Translations under genes and position numbers: made by a program
Source of the DNA: Oceaniferula flava
GTDB lineage: Bacteria > Verrucomicrobiota > Verrucomicrobiia > Verrucomicrobiales > Akkermansiaceae
DNA: 64,000 nucleotides
Direction of reading: 5' to 3'
NCBI RefSeq assembly: GCF_016811075.1
Contig: NZ_JAFBGL010000005.1
Location: 248,001-312,000, forward strand
Notes under the pieces: generated by a model
What the model was told of the DNA's origin: nothing
The model's database searches: none
What the model saw: only the letters and a program-made list of their open reading frames with translations
Part shown: positions 1-8,850 of the stretch, in pieces
How positions within the stretch are numbered: position 1 is the first letter of the stretch
How the letters are laid out: each line of letters begins with the position of its first letter

Positions 1-507
1 GTGCAAACTTGCAATCTGTTCTATCAAGCGGCCATCAATGCCGCCGAGAAGCGGATTTGGTTATCGACGCCCTACTTTGTGCCTGATGAATCCTTCATTC
101 ACGCCCTGCAGTTGGCTGCGCTCCGCGGAGTCGAGGTGAAGCTGATCATTCCGGAGAACAGCGACAGCACCCTGGTCAATTTATCCATGCAGTCATACTT
201 CGCCGAGCTGCATCAACTTGGCATTGAAATCTACCGCTATCAGGAGGGCTTCTTGCACCAGAAGGTGATGCTGGTGGACGATCACTTCTGCGCCTACGGC
301 AGTGCCAATCTGGACAACCGATCGTTCCGACTGAACTTCGAAGTCATGGTCGGATTTTTCTCCAAAGACTTCGCCCGCAAGACCGAAGCCATGCTCACCG
401 AAGACATGGCGAACAGCCAGCTCGCTCCCGAGGGACAACTGCTAGATAGAAACCTTTTTTACCGATTCTCCGTGCGTGTCTCGAGACTGCTCGCGCCTAT
501 CCAATAA
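1..507 (+). CDS. Cardiolipin synthase-like phospholipase D protein, C-terminal part (5' end outside window)
   Basis: The reading frame is open at the left edge, so the start and the first half of the protein are missing. The visible 168 codons contain one complete PLD catalytic motif: H86-x-K88 followed by D93, then G-S-A-N-L-D-N-R-S (about residues 100-108). Upstream of it is the N-terminal-of-domain signature with S-T-P-Y-F-V-P. This is the usual layout of the second PLD domain of bacterial cardiolipin synthases, which join phosphatidyl groups to make cardiolipin at the inner membrane. That the missing part carries another HKD motif is inferred from the family. A complete second PLD gene lies at 16335-17591. 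The AarF/UbiB gene begins 25 bases downstream in the same direction, so the two may be co-transcribed. Confidence 0.85.
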   Translation: MQTCNLFYQAAINAAEKRIWLSTPYFVPDESFIHALQLAALRGVEVKLIIPENSDSTLVNLSMQSYFAELHQLGIEIYRYQEGFLHQKVMLVDDHFCAYGSANLDNRSFRLNFEVMVGFFSKDFARKTEAMLTEDMANSQLAPEGQLLDRNLFYRFSVRVSRLLAPIQ

Positions 508-532
508 TGCTGACCCACAACCCTACAAAACT

Positions 533-2179
533 ATGACACTAGAAATGAAAAAACTCGCTACTTACAAAGATGTCGCTCGGCTCGTTTTAAAATACGGTCG
601 TAGTGACGAACTCGATCACCAACATTTTGCCTCCGAGTTCCAGCTGGACGAGCAGGTGGAGCCGAGTGAGGATGCCGTCGAGTTTGCCAAGGACCTCGAG
701 TCGCTCGGGCCCACCTTCATCAAGCTTGGACAGATTCTCTCCAACCGTGGGGACCTGCTGCCGCCAAGCTGGTTGTCGGCCTTGGAGAAATTGCAGGACG
801 ATGTCGAGCCGTTTGCCTTCGAGACGGTAAAGGAGACTATCGAGACAGAAGTCGGCGTTCGCATCTCCAAGTTGTTCGATGAATTTGATGAAACGCCGGT
901 GGCCACCGCCTCGCTCGGTCAGGTACACCTCGCCACGCTCCGGAGCTCGGACACCCGCGTGGCCGTGAAGGTGCAGCGACCGAACATTCGGGAGCAAATC
1001 ATGCGCGAAACCGAGGTCATCGCCAGCATCGCCGAGTTTCTGGAAAAACACACTGAGGTCGGCAAGCAAACCGAACCGACCCGGATGGTGGAGCAATTCC
1101 GTAAATCGATTCTCGCCGAGCTGAATTATCAGCAGGAAGCGGCGAATCTCGAGCGACTGCGCAACAATCTGAAGAAATTCGAGCAGCTGACGGTGCCGAA
1201 ACCTCATCCGGATTTTTGCACCGGCAAGGTGTTGGTGATGGACTACATCGATGGCACCAAGATCACGGACATACCAAAAATTGCCCTTATCGACCTGGAT
1301 GGAAAAGCTCTAGCAGAGGAGTTGTTTTCCGCATATCTTCAGCAAATTTTGTTAGATGGCTTCTTCCACGCCGACCCGCACCCGGGGAACCTTCTGCTGA
1401 CCAAGGAGGGCAAGATCGCGCTCATCGATCTCGGCATGACTGGTGCGGTTCCAGATAGGATCAAAGATCAGCTGCTACAGCTCTTGGCCGCTATTTCCGA
1501 AGGCCGAAGCTCGGATGCCGCCAGCATCACGATGAAAATTGGCACCCCGCGTGAGCACTTTGATCTGCAAGGCTGCCGCGAGGCGATCACTGAGATCGTG
1601 GAAAACTACCAGGGGCTGGACGTGGGTGATATCTACGTCGGCCAGCTGGTCATGGAGATCACCCAAGCCTGTGGCAAAAACGGTCTGCGTATTCCCGACG
1701 TGATGTTCATGTTAGGGAAAATGTTGCTCAACTTGGATGGCGTGGGGAATATTCTGGATCGGCATTTTACACCCAACGATACCATCCGTGACTACACCAC
1801 CACCATTGCCCGCAAGCGCATGCGTGAAGAACTGACGGCGGGTAGCTTGGTGCCTTTCATAATCGAAATCAAGGAGCTGGTGAGTAAGACGCCGGAACGA
1901 CTTAACACTCTGATCGAGCGCATTTCCACTAATCAGATGGAGCTTAAGATCGATGCCATTGATGAGCCCTTACTGCTCAAAGGCCTCTATCAGGTGGCCA
2001 ACCGGATCACCACCGGGTTGATCATCGCCGCCATGATTATAGGTGCTGCAATGTTGATGAATATCGAGACCAGTTTCACCCTGTTAGGTTATCCGGGGCT
2101 AGCGATCCTACTCTTCCTCACAGCGGCGATTGGAGGCACGGTTCTGGTGGTGAATATTTTTCTAACTGAACGAAAATAG
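533..2179 (+). CDS. AarF/UbiB (ABC1) family atypical protein kinase
   Basis: A 548-residue protein of the UbiB/ABC1 atypical kinase family, whose members support ubiquinone biosynthesis or lipid homeostasis at the membrane. Visible motifs in order: K-L-G-Q (about residues 64-67, the family KxGQ signature), the A-S-L-G-Q-V-H loop (about 126-132), V-A-V-K-V-Q-R-P with the nucleotide-binding lysine (about 143-150), H-A-D-P-H-P-G-N catalytic loop (about 279-286) and I-D-L-G metal-binding motif (about 298-301). Two hydrophobic segments near the C-terminus fit the family's membrane anchor. A longer frame begins with GTG at 476, but it overlaps the preceding gene. I chose the ATG at 533; a second ATG at 545 is also possible. 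No strong Shine-Dalgarno sequence is visible. The substrate is unknown, and no ubiquinone genes are nearby. Confidence 0.9.
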   Translation: MTLEMKKLATYKDVARLVLKYGRSDELDHQHFASEFQLDEQVEPSEDAVEFAKDLESLGPTFIKLGQILSNRGDLLPPSWLSALEKLQDDVEPFAFETVKETIETEVGVRISKLFDEFDETPVATASLGQVHLATLRSSDTRVAVKVQRPNIREQIMRETEVIASIAEFLEKHTEVGKQTEPTRMVEQFRKSILAELNYQQEAANLERLRNNLKKFEQLTVPKPHPDFCTGKVLVMDYIDGTKITDIPKIALIDLDGKALAEELFSAYLQQILLDGFFHADPHPGNLLLTKEGKIALIDLGMTGAVPDRIKDQLLQLLAAISEGRSSDAASITMKIGTPREHFDLQGCREAITEIVENYQGLDVGDIYVGQLVMEITQACGKNGLRIPDVMFMLGKMLLNLDGVGNILDRHFTPNDTIRDYTTTIARKRMREELTAGSLVPFIIEIKELVSKTPERLNTLIERISTNQMELKIDAIDEPLLLKGLYQVANRITTGLIIAAMIIGAAMLMNIETSFTLLGYPGLAILLFLTAAIGGTVLVVNIFLTERK

Positions 2180-2203
2180 AAGTAGTTCCGCTAGGGCGCA
2201 AAA

Positions 2204-2227
2204 AAGGCGGGCCAAGCAGCCCGCCTT
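2204..2227 (-). terminator. Rho-independent terminator between convergent genes
   Basis: Arms AAGGCGGGC (2204-2212) and GCCCGCCTT (2219-2227) form a perfect 9-bp stem with a 6-base loop. Six A's at 2200-2205 read as a U-tract on the minus strand, so it best serves the L,D-transpeptidase gene ending at 2252. It could also stop transcription from the AarF/UbiB side, but no T-run follows it on the plus strand. Confidence 0.8.
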
Positions 2228-2251
2228 GATTGGAAATGTGCTAGTGGGGAC

Positions 2252-2875
2252 TTAGAAGTTCCACATTTTACCCTGCTCGGAGTCTTCGAACACCTTGTTG
2301 CTCAGCATGTAAGATGACGGTGGGTTCGGCAGAGGGGAGTCGTCGAGTCGTGGCAGCTTGGCTCCCACGGTGCTATCCCAGGGCTGGGTGGTCGCGACGT
2401 TGACGCGGGTGCCGACCTTGACCAGATCGAAAGCTTTGCGTGCGGTGTTCAATGGCATACGCACACAGCCAGCGGTGCAGGGGTAAGGCTTCACGAAGCC
2501 CCAGTGCATGCCGTAGGCCGGGCTGTAGAAGGACATCCAATAGGTCATCGGGTAGCCACGTCCAGGCTGTCCCTGACGTCGGCGATATTTGGTTTTTGCT
2601 GTGATCCGGTGAGTGCCCTTGGGGGTAGGAGTCGCGGACTTGCCCACAGCCACTGGGCTGGCCAGAAGGACCTTGTCGCCCTCGACGATGTATAGCTTCT
2701 GCGCCGAGGTGCTGATCGCCACTTTCACAGCGGAGCGATTGGTCGGCTGGGTGACGGGAGGATCGAAGGTGAAAGCACTGCCGGGAGATCCGCTGGTGGG
2801 TGTGTTGCAGGAGCTGAAAAGAGAAGCTCCGATGGCGAGCGCGGCGGATGCGAGGATGTTGGATAGATATTTCAT
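2252..2875 (-). CDS. L,D-transpeptidase (YkuD domain) lipoprotein
   Basis: A 207-residue protein with a lipoprotein signal peptide: hydrophobic stretch then L-F-S-S-C, so Cys23 would be lipidated. The YkuD catalytic domain follows (about residues 50-180). Its active-site signature is present: H124 in M-H-W-G-F, then T-A-G-C-V-R-M with catalytic C137 and R139. Enzymes of this family form 3-3 peptidoglycan cross-links or attach envelope proteins to peptidoglycan in the periplasm. The mature protein begins with a Pro/Ser/Thr-rich linker. The gene stands alone, ends at a terminator at 2204-2227, and is divergent from the sulfatase at 3070. The exact acceptor substrate cannot be told from sequence. 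Confidence 0.9.
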   Translation of the reverse strand: MKYLSNILASAALAIGASLFSSCNTPTSGSPGSAFTFDPPVTQPTNRSAVKVAISTSAQKLYIVEGDKVLLASPVAVGKSATPTPKGTHRITAKTKYRRRQGQPGRGYPMTYWMSFYSPAYGMHWGFVKPYPCTAGCVRMPLNTARKAFDLVKVGTRVNVATTQPWDSTVGAKLPRLDDSPLPNPPSSYMLSNKVFEDSEQGKMWNF

Positions 2876-3069
2876 GAGATGGACGATGTGGGTCAGACAT
2901 GAGTTTCCATAATTTTCCGATCAACGCAACCGTTGTCTGCTGACGGAAGAGCCCCTCGCCAGCTGGCATGACCTGATCAGCGGATTTGGGGATTTACTCG
3001 GTGATACGACCGATGCTAAGTCTAAGAAATGCTCTTTTTGGGCCATGACTTAACTTACCAACTCCTATC

Positions 3070-4857
3070 ATGATCAAAACGCTCTCACTTCTTTTCGTCG
3101 CCACCGGCCTGCTCCGTGCGGCAGCTCCCAATGTGGTCATGGTGATCACCGATGATCAAGGCTACGGCGATCTCGGATACACCGGAAACCCCGTGGTCAA
3201 AACGCCTAACATCGATAAGCTGGCGAAGGAGTCCACCGGGCTGAGCGACTACCATGTGGGCCCCACCTGTTCACCAACGCGTTGTTCCCTGCTGACCGGC
3301 CATTGGACCAATCGCACCGGGGTCTGGCATACCATTATGGGGCGGTCGATGCTGCGTGAGAACGAAGTCACTCTCGGCCAGATGTTCAAGGACAACGGCT
3401 ACCAGACTGGCATGTTTGGCAAATGGCACTTGGGCGATAACTACCCATACCGCCCGGAAGACCGCGGCTTCACCGAGGTGTTTCGTCACGGTGGCGGCGG
3501 CGTGGGGCAGACTCCTGATGTCTGGAACAATGCCTACTTCGACGGCTCGTATTTCCACAATGGCGAGATTGTCCCCGCCAAGGGCTTCTGCACCGATGTG
3601 TTTTTCGCGCGGGCGAACTCCTTTATTCGTCAGTGCGCGGAGGAAAAGAAACCATTCTTCGCATATATCTCCACTAACGCACCGCATGGGCCGCTGCACT
3701 GTCCGCAGGAATACTTGGACATGTATTCCGACCAGAAAGACGGTATCGCCGCCTTCTACGGCATGATCACCAACGTCGATGACAACGTGGCCAAGACACG
3801 CGAGCTGCTGAAGTCATTGGGGATTGAAAAGAACACCATCTTTATTTTCACCACCGATAACGGCACGGCCTACGGGGCCAAGGTTTTCAATGCCGGGATG
3901 AAAGGCAAAAAAGGAAGCCCCTACGATGGCGGCCACCGGGTGCCATTTTTCATCCACTGGCCAGCGGGGGGGCTCGACCAAGAGCGCGAGGTGGATACCC
4001 TCACGCACATGGTGGACATCGTTCCCACCTTGCTGGAAATGACCGATTCGAAAAAGCCGGAAAAGGTGAAGTTCGACGGGCTTTCCATCGTCAAGCTGCT
4101 CGACCCCAAGAGCAAAGACTTCGCCTGGCCGGCCCGCTATGTCATCAGCGATTCACAGCGGGTGCGCGACCCGATCAAATGGCGTGGTTCCTCGGTGATG
4201 TCGGAAAAATACCGCCTCATCAATGGCAAGGAACTCTACGATATCGATGCCGATCCGGGACAGAAAAAGAACATCGCCAAGGATCACCCCGAGGTGGTCA
4301 AGGACATGCGCGATTTCTACGATGCGTGGTGGGCCGAGCTAAAACCGACCTTTTCCCAAACCACCGAGATCTACCTCGGTCATCCGGATCACCCGAAGGT
4401 GACACTCACCGCACACGATTGGATTCAAAAAGTCTACCCTCCTTGGCATCAGGGATCAGTCCGATCTAACAAGTGGCAGAAGCCGCCGAAGGAAGGCAAA
4501 CTGAAGCACGTGGGACACTGGGCCGTCAAGGTGGTGGAAGATGGCAAATACCGCATTTCCCTGCGCCGTTGGCCCGCTGAGTCGGGCGCCGCAATCAATG
4601 CCGCCCTGCCTGCTGGCAAGGCCGTTCCGGGTGCTTCCCGTGCCTTCCGCGAAGAGCAAGGAAAAGCGATCGGAGCCACGGCTGCCACGCTGCGCATCGA
4701 CGGTAAGGATCTGGAAACCAAGGCGGTAGAAGGTGATGTCGAGGAAGTCAGCTTCGAGACTGAGCTCAAAGCCGGCTCTTACAAACTGGCTCCCTATTTC
4801 ACCATCGATGCCGGCGAACTCGGTGCTTACTACACGGTAGTGACCCGCCTGGAATAG
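3070..4857 (+). CDS. Secreted S1-family sulfatase (arylsulfatase A-like)
   Basis: A 595-residue sulfatase with a short N-terminal signal peptide (ends near A-A-A-P). The metal-binding D-D-Q-G-Y-G-D-L block is at about residues 28-35. The formylglycine motif C67-S-P-T-R71 is canonical, so Cys67 would need oxidation by a formylglycine-generating enzyme. K-W-H-L-G and T-T-D-N-G further confirm the S1 fold. Residues from about 450 onward form an extra C-terminal extension beyond the usual sulfatase core. Expected role: hydrolysis of sulfate esters on algal polysaccharide fragments in the periplasm or outside the cell. The nearest neighbours are unrelated, so the sugar specificity is open. One of four sulfatase genes in the window. 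Confidence 0.93.
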   Translation: MIKTLSLLFVATGLLRAAAPNVVMVITDDQGYGDLGYTGNPVVKTPNIDKLAKESTGLSDYHVGPTCSPTRCSLLTGHWTNRTGVWHTIMGRSMLRENEVTLGQMFKDNGYQTGMFGKWHLGDNYPYRPEDRGFTEVFRHGGGGVGQTPDVWNNAYFDGSYFHNGEIVPAKGFCTDVFFARANSFIRQCAEEKKPFFAYISTNAPHGPLHCPQEYLDMYSDQKDGIAAFYGMITNVDDNVAKTRELLKSLGIEKNTIFIFTTDNGTAYGAKVFNAGMKGKKGSPYDGGHRVPFFIHWPAGGLDQEREVDTLTHMVDIVPTLLEMTDSKKPEKVKFDGLSIVKLLDPKSKDFAWPARYVISDSQRVRDPIKWRGSSVMSEKYRLINGKELYDIDADPGQKKNIAKDHPEVVKDMRDFYDAWWAELKPTFSQTTEIYLGHPDHPKVTLTAHDWIQKVYPPWHQGSVRSNKWQKPPKEGKLKHVGHWAVKVVEDGKYRISLRRWPAESGAAINAALPAGKAVPGASRAFREEQGKAIGATAATLRIDGKDLETKAVEGDVEEVSFETELKAGSYKLAPYFTIDAGELGAYYTVVTRLE

Positions 4858-4905
4858 CGCTCGGCGATCCCTCCGGCCAAGCAGTGATCACTACTGCCTT
4901 CAATG

Positions 4906-5940
4906 CTAACTTGCCGCCTTGATATCGAGCTGCTCGCAGAATGCCATGCACTCGTCCAAGGGGGCTAGACCGCCAGACGGAGTGAGGTCTCTGCGACAGG
5001 TGGTGGATACCGCTAGACCTTGTTGCAGTGAGGTTTCCACCGCTTTGTCGAGATACAGTCCTTCGAGGAAGCCGGCGACAAAAGCGTGATCGACCCCGGC
5101 CGATCCCACGCGTTGAGACCAGGGGAGGAAGTATCCAGTTTGATGGTAGAAATTCCCCTCGGTGTCCAAGTAGACCGCCGCAGTGCCGCACTGCAGGATA
5201 ACAGCTTTGTGCAGGCCCGTTTTCAGCAATTGCTCACAGGCGTCCTTGGCGAGGTCGGCGTCGAATTGGTTTTCCGAATACAGTTCCTGATTCAAAATAC
5301 TCTCAGCCACCCGGTCGTTGATGATCAGGTAGTCCGCTTGGGACAGCGCTTCGGTGAAGTCGTCGAGTTTCGCTTGTTGATCGACGGGAGCGATTTCCAC
5401 CACGGTGGTGATCCCTTGTTTTTTAGCATCGCGCAGCAGCTGGGCGGCACCGGAGCGACCGTATTCAGGGTTGTGATTATCCATTTTCCCAAGTGCGCCA
5501 AGGGAGCCGAGTAGGAGAATCTTCGGCTTCACGGCACGCAGTTTTACATCGGCGCGGGAGAAGGTCTCTCCAATGCCGCAGAAGTGAAAGCAGGTGTGCT
5601 TGCCGGTTTTTTCCACGGTGTAAACATCGGTGTAACCGGTGCTTTCACCTTCCACGGGCTGCAGCTGGGAGGTGTCGATTTTATGCTCGGTGCAGCAGTC
5701 GACAATGAACTTGCCGTCCAGATCCTTGCCCACCTTCGCCGCGGCGAATAACGGGAAGGGCACCCGCAGCTTGGCCAGGTTGATCAGGGTGTTGAGCGGA
5801 GCACCGCCATTGCTGACCATCTCGCGACTGACGCGGGTGGCGGAGCGTTCATCAGGATAGTGGTCGACGACTTTTTGGTAATCGACAACAAAGGTTCCAA
5901 CCGCAAGCAGCGGTGGGTAGGCGGGATCAGACTTCTTCAT
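4906..5940 (-). CDS. PfkB-family sugar kinase
   Basis: A 344-residue cytoplasmic carbohydrate kinase of the PfkB/ribokinase superfamily. The N-terminal N-G-G-A-P-L-N block (about residues 44-50) matches the substrate-binding G-G-x-x-x-N signature. The second signature near the C-terminus reads V-G-S-A-G-V-D-H-A-F (278-287). D284 fits the catalytic base, but the usual anion-hole G-A-G-D is changed to A-G-V-D. Its start overlaps the end of the upstream Mpv17-like gene by 14 bases, pointing to translational coupling. The phosphorylated substrate (sugar or nucleoside) cannot be assigned. It runs convergent with the sulfatase at 3070, with 48 bases between them. Confidence 0.85.
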   Translation of the reverse strand: MKKSDPAYPPLLAVGTFVVDYQKVVDHYPDERSATRVSREMVSNGGAPLNTLINLAKLRVPFPLFAAAKVGKDLDGKFIVDCCTEHKIDTSQLQPVEGESTGYTDVYTVEKTGKHTCFHFCGIGETFSRADVKLRAVKPKILLLGSLGALGKMDNHNPEYGRSGAAQLLRDAKKQGITTVVEIAPVDQQAKLDDFTEALSQADYLIINDRVAESILNQELYSENQFDADLAKDACEQLLKTGLHKAVILQCGTAAVYLDTEGNFYHQTGYFLPWSQRVGSAGVDHAFVAGFLEGLYLDKAVETSLQQGLAVSTTCRRDLTPSGGLAPLDECMAFCEQLDIKAAS

Positions 5941-6775
5941 CTTCGGTAGCGGTAAGGATAGACAGGAGCAGCACCCAGATGGTGACTGCGAGAATGGCGA
6001 GTGGCAGCTGAAGTTCAGCCGGGAAGCAGTAGATGATGGAGACCATGGGAATCCAGAATGCCCAGTTGGTGATCAGCACAGGGAGAATCTGAGTTCCCCA
6101 AAATTGTCTGAACGGTGACATCTGAACCTTCACTTGATCGAAGGAGAAACCTTTGTTTTTCCAGAGGTAGAGAATTGTTTGGTATGGGTTGGCGAAGAAC
6201 ACGGTCCAGACAAACTGATCGACCAGCACCTTGGGGACCAGCACCTGCCAGGAGCTACCGGTGCCAAAGAGATTGCCTTGCAGGGTGTAAAAGAAGCTTT
6301 GGATCACTCCGAGCACTCCGAACATCATGAGATTGAACAGGGCGTTGCCGCTGTTGGCCTTGGTCCATCGTTTTTCCTTGGACATCAGGACCTTGACCAC
6401 CTCGGCTAGAAGTCCCACGGCGAGTCCCATGCCGAGGAAGGGAAAGAGCAGACCCATGCGTGTCTGCAGGGCATCGAGTGCGGTGAAGAAACTTTGAGTG
6501 GCTGGAACCGCGTAATAGAGCACAGCGATCAATGCCATCACGCCCCAGACAAAGCAGGCGGGTTTCAGGCTCTGGCGGGCGGCGCTGAGCCCGGCGCGAG
6601 CACTGTTGGCCACCATGTCGTCCCAGTAAGGTGCGTCGGCTGGGATGTCCGGCATCGAGTTCCAGTCGAGAACCTCCGTTGGCAAAATATTGCGCGCACG
6701 GTAGAATCGCCTCACCGAAGAAGGCGGGCTACTGGATGCCGTGGCCGCGGCAAAATTATCATTGAGTATAAACAT
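5927..6775 (-). CDS. Polytopic membrane protein resembling the Mpv17/PMP22 family
   Basis: A 282-residue integral membrane protein with about five hydrophobic segments. Its C-terminal half has the order of features seen in Mpv17/PMP22 proteins: K-V-L-V-D-Q-F-V-W, a short loop with K-N-K-G-F-S-F, then F-W...L-I-T-N-W-A-F-W-I-P and a final hydrophobic helix. Mpv17 proteins are mainly known from mitochondria and peroxisomes, where they act as small pores. The family assignment is by eye and not certain. I chose the ATG at 6775 because the longer frame (to 6979) adds a non-hydrophobic, unconvincing leader. The gene overlaps the PfkB kinase by 14 bases, so they probably form one operon. Function in this bacterium is unknown. 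Confidence 0.6.
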   Translation of the reverse strand: MFILNDNFAAATASSSPPSSVRRFYRARNILPTEVLDWNSMPDIPADAPYWDDMVANSARAGLSAARQSLKPACFVWGVMALIAVLYYAVPATQSFFTALDALQTRMGLLFPFLGMGLAVGLLAEVVKVLMSKEKRWTKANSGNALFNLMMFGVLGVIQSFFYTLQGNLFGTGSSWQVLVPKVLVDQFVWTVFFANPYQTILYLWKNKGFSFDQVKVQMSPFRQFWGTQILPVLITNWAFWIPMVSIIYCFPAELQLPLAILAVTIWVLLLSILTATEDEEV

Positions 6776-7042
6776 GGTGCTGTGTGTGTATGGGTGGAAA
6801 TGGCAGAAATCGGTCTTCGCGAACAAATAGGTGAAAGGCCCGATTTTTCTCCAACGACCAAGCAGATGCCATGCCAACGGGTCTCCCGTGAATGTGTCAA
6901 ATAGGTCAAAGATCAACTGCCTTGGAAAACGCCTTGCGAGGCATAGAAACGATGTATTTCCCTCATGGGAAAACCGCAAAATCGACCTGCTGGAGGGATG
7001 AATGGCGTTAAAAAGAACCCTGTCTCATCGGGATCATGAGTG

Positions 7043-7106
7043 CCTCTGAGGTGAATATCACAGCCTATGATTTTTACCTCTGAGGATGAATCTTATTCCT
7101 CTGAGG
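7043..7106. promoter_or_regulatory. Three copies of dyad-symmetric CCTCTGAGG upstream of the Mpv17-like/PfkB operon
   Basis: CCTC-T-GAGG occurs at 7043-7051, 7077-7085 and 7098-7106, with starts 34 and 21 bases apart. A related palindrome, GAGGCCTCAG, lies at about 7119-7128. They sit in the 405-base stretch 6776-7180, between the end of the MBL/rhodanese gene and the Mpv17-like start, about 270-330 bases upstream of the latter. No other gene is visible in this stretch. Binding by a repressor or activator is inferred only from the repeats. Confidence 0.35.
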
Positions 7107-7180
7107 CATGATGTTTCCGAGGCCTCAGATTGTGGGGGCTATGTTCCTCTCAATATCAGGTGGATGTTAGTGTGTTGACA

Positions 7181-8596
7181 CTAAGTCGCACTTCCATTTT
7201 CGCTGACTTCGAGGTCGGATGCTTTCCAGGCTTTCCAACTGCCTGGCACATTGTGCACGTTTTCAAAGCCAAGTTTCAGGAGAAGACTGGCGGCGATGCT
7301 GGCACGGTAGCCGCTGGCACAGTAGGTGAAAGTCGGTTTGCTGCGATCGAGCTGATCCGCTTTCTCCTCGATCTCGGGAAGGAAAAGGTGCACGGCCTCA
7401 GGGATGTGACCAGCTTCCCACTCGGATGGGGTTCGCACATCGACGATTTGAATTTCATCGGGCAGCTTTTCGATCAGGCTTTGCAGCTCGTGCACGCTGG
7501 TCGAGCCGCGCTGTTGGATTTTTTTACCCGCTTGAATCCAGGCGCTTATGCCACCTGCCAGATAGCCGGCAAATTCTTTGTAGCCGGTCCGGAGGAAGCG
7601 CTTCACCAGGGTCTCCACCTCGCCGTCTGATTCCGGCACGAGTAGGATGGGGGTGTCGGGGTCGAGCAACCAGCCAGCCCAGACAGACATCATCGGTGAG
7701 GATCCGATGTTGAGAGATCCTTCGATAGAGCCGTCGCCGAAGGCCAGCATGTCGCGGGTGTCGATCAGCTGAACCTTGCCGTCCTTGACCTTTTCGAACT
7801 CTGCTGGGGTCAGGGCTTTGACTTTGGGCAGGGCTCCGAGCACTTCAGGCCCTTCGGCATTGATCCTTTTCATCCGCGGGTAGTAAGTCGGCGTGGGTGG
7901 CGTGCCGCTGAGGACGAAGTCTTTGAATTCTTCGAAATCGTCGTATTGCAGAAACGGATTGGTCTCTTTTTCATATCCCACGGTGCTGCGTATGCGATCG
8001 CCGATGTCGGCACCGCAGGGCGAGCCGTGACCGTGAGCGGGGTAGACAATGGTTCCGTCCGGAAGCTTCTTGTAGTAATCGGTGAGTGTGTGGAAAAGGT
8101 CCTGGGTCAGCTCGTCGGTTTCATCTTCACCAAGCAGGTCGGGCCGACCCGCGGAGCCGACAAATAACGAGTCGCCCGAAAGCACACCCCAAGGGAGGTC
8201 AGGATGATCGCTACTCGCCATCTCATAGCTGACGTGTTCCGGTGTGTGGCCGGGGGTGTGTCGGACGGTGACCTGGGTATCGCCGAAGGAGAAGGTGTCG
8301 CCGTCGCGGATCGGTTCGTGGTCGAAGCCGTATTCGGCATCTTTTTCGACGCTCAGGTAGATTTTCGCCGTGCCGGTGCGCACCGCCAGTTCACGGGCGC
8401 CACTCACCAGGTCGGCATGGATGTGGGTTTCAAAAATGTGGGTGATCACCAGGTTTTTCTCACGCACGAGTGCGATGTATTTTTCCACATCGGGAGTGGG
8501 ATCAATCACGGCGGCGATGCCTTTGCCATCATCTCCCAAGAGGTAAGAAAGTTCTGCGATGCCTTCGGTGCGGATGGTTTCGAATAGGGTAGCCAT
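7181..8596 (-). CDS. MBL-fold/rhodanese fusion, persulfide dioxygenase-like
   Basis: A 471-residue fusion of an N-terminal metallo-beta-lactamase domain with two rhodanese domains. The metal motif reads T-H-I-H-A-D-L (H58, H60, D62 in this start), followed by H-T-P-G-H-T and L-S-G-D-S-L-F-V-G with the expected ligands. This is the ETHE1/CstB-like persulfide dioxygenase arrangement, oxidising persulfides to sulfite. The residue after the Asp is Leu where the general MBL motif has His; in ETHE1-type enzymes that His is not an iron ligand. The first rhodanese domain has no active-site Cys and is probably structural. The second has an active loop C-A-S-G-Y-R-A with C426. I chose the ATG at 8596 because M-A-T-L-F begins the domain; a longer frame reaches 8767. 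Confidence 0.88.
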   Translation of the reverse strand: MATLFETIRTEGIAELSYLLGDDGKGIAAVIDPTPDVEKYIALVREKNLVITHIFETHIHADLVSGARELAVRTGTAKIYLSVEKDAEYGFDHEPIRDGDTFSFGDTQVTVRHTPGHTPEHVSYEMASSDHPDLPWGVLSGDSLFVGSAGRPDLLGEDETDELTQDLFHTLTDYYKKLPDGTIVYPAHGHGSPCGADIGDRIRSTVGYEKETNPFLQYDDFEEFKDFVLSGTPPTPTYYPRMKRINAEGPEVLGALPKVKALTPAEFEKVKDGKVQLIDTRDMLAFGDGSIEGSLNIGSSPMMSVWAGWLLDPDTPILLVPESDGEVETLVKRFLRTGYKEFAGYLAGGISAWIQAGKKIQQRGSTSVHELQSLIEKLPDEIQIVDVRTPSEWEAGHIPEAVHLFLPEIEEKADQLDRSKPTFTYCASGYRASIAASLLLKLGFENVHNVPGSWKAWKASDLEVSENGSAT

Positions 8597-8714
8597 GGTT
8601 TTTTTTAGTGGGATTGTGGTCGCTGCTGTTGCGAACGGTGCTTGAAAGCCATAGTGCAGTGGCTGTGCCAGTCCTCGATCCCTATAATATAAGGTTTCCA
8701 GCGCGATGAGGTCG

Positions 8715-8767
8715 TTGCAAGCGTTGCAAAATGCGAGTTTCCCCCGTGGACCCACTGCAATTTGCAA
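8715..8767. promoter_or_regulatory. TTGCAA repeat cluster upstream of the MBL/rhodanese gene
   Basis: The palindrome TTGCAA occurs at 8715-8720, 8724-8729 and 8762-8767. The first two are part of a 9-base direct repeat (GTTGCAA twice), and the third is in the mirrored form TTGCAAC. The cluster is 119-171 bases upstream of the MBL/rhodanese start at 8596. An AT-rich TATAAT-like patch lies between, at 8683-8690. This could be an operator for a sulfide or persulfide sensor, but that is inference. Confidence 0.3.
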
Positions 8768-8850
8768 CCATTGAGTGCTTCCGTTTGTACAGCAAAAACG
8801 CCCCTGCCTGGCATCTAGCAGACAGAGGCGAGGAAGGAGTTTTCTATCCC

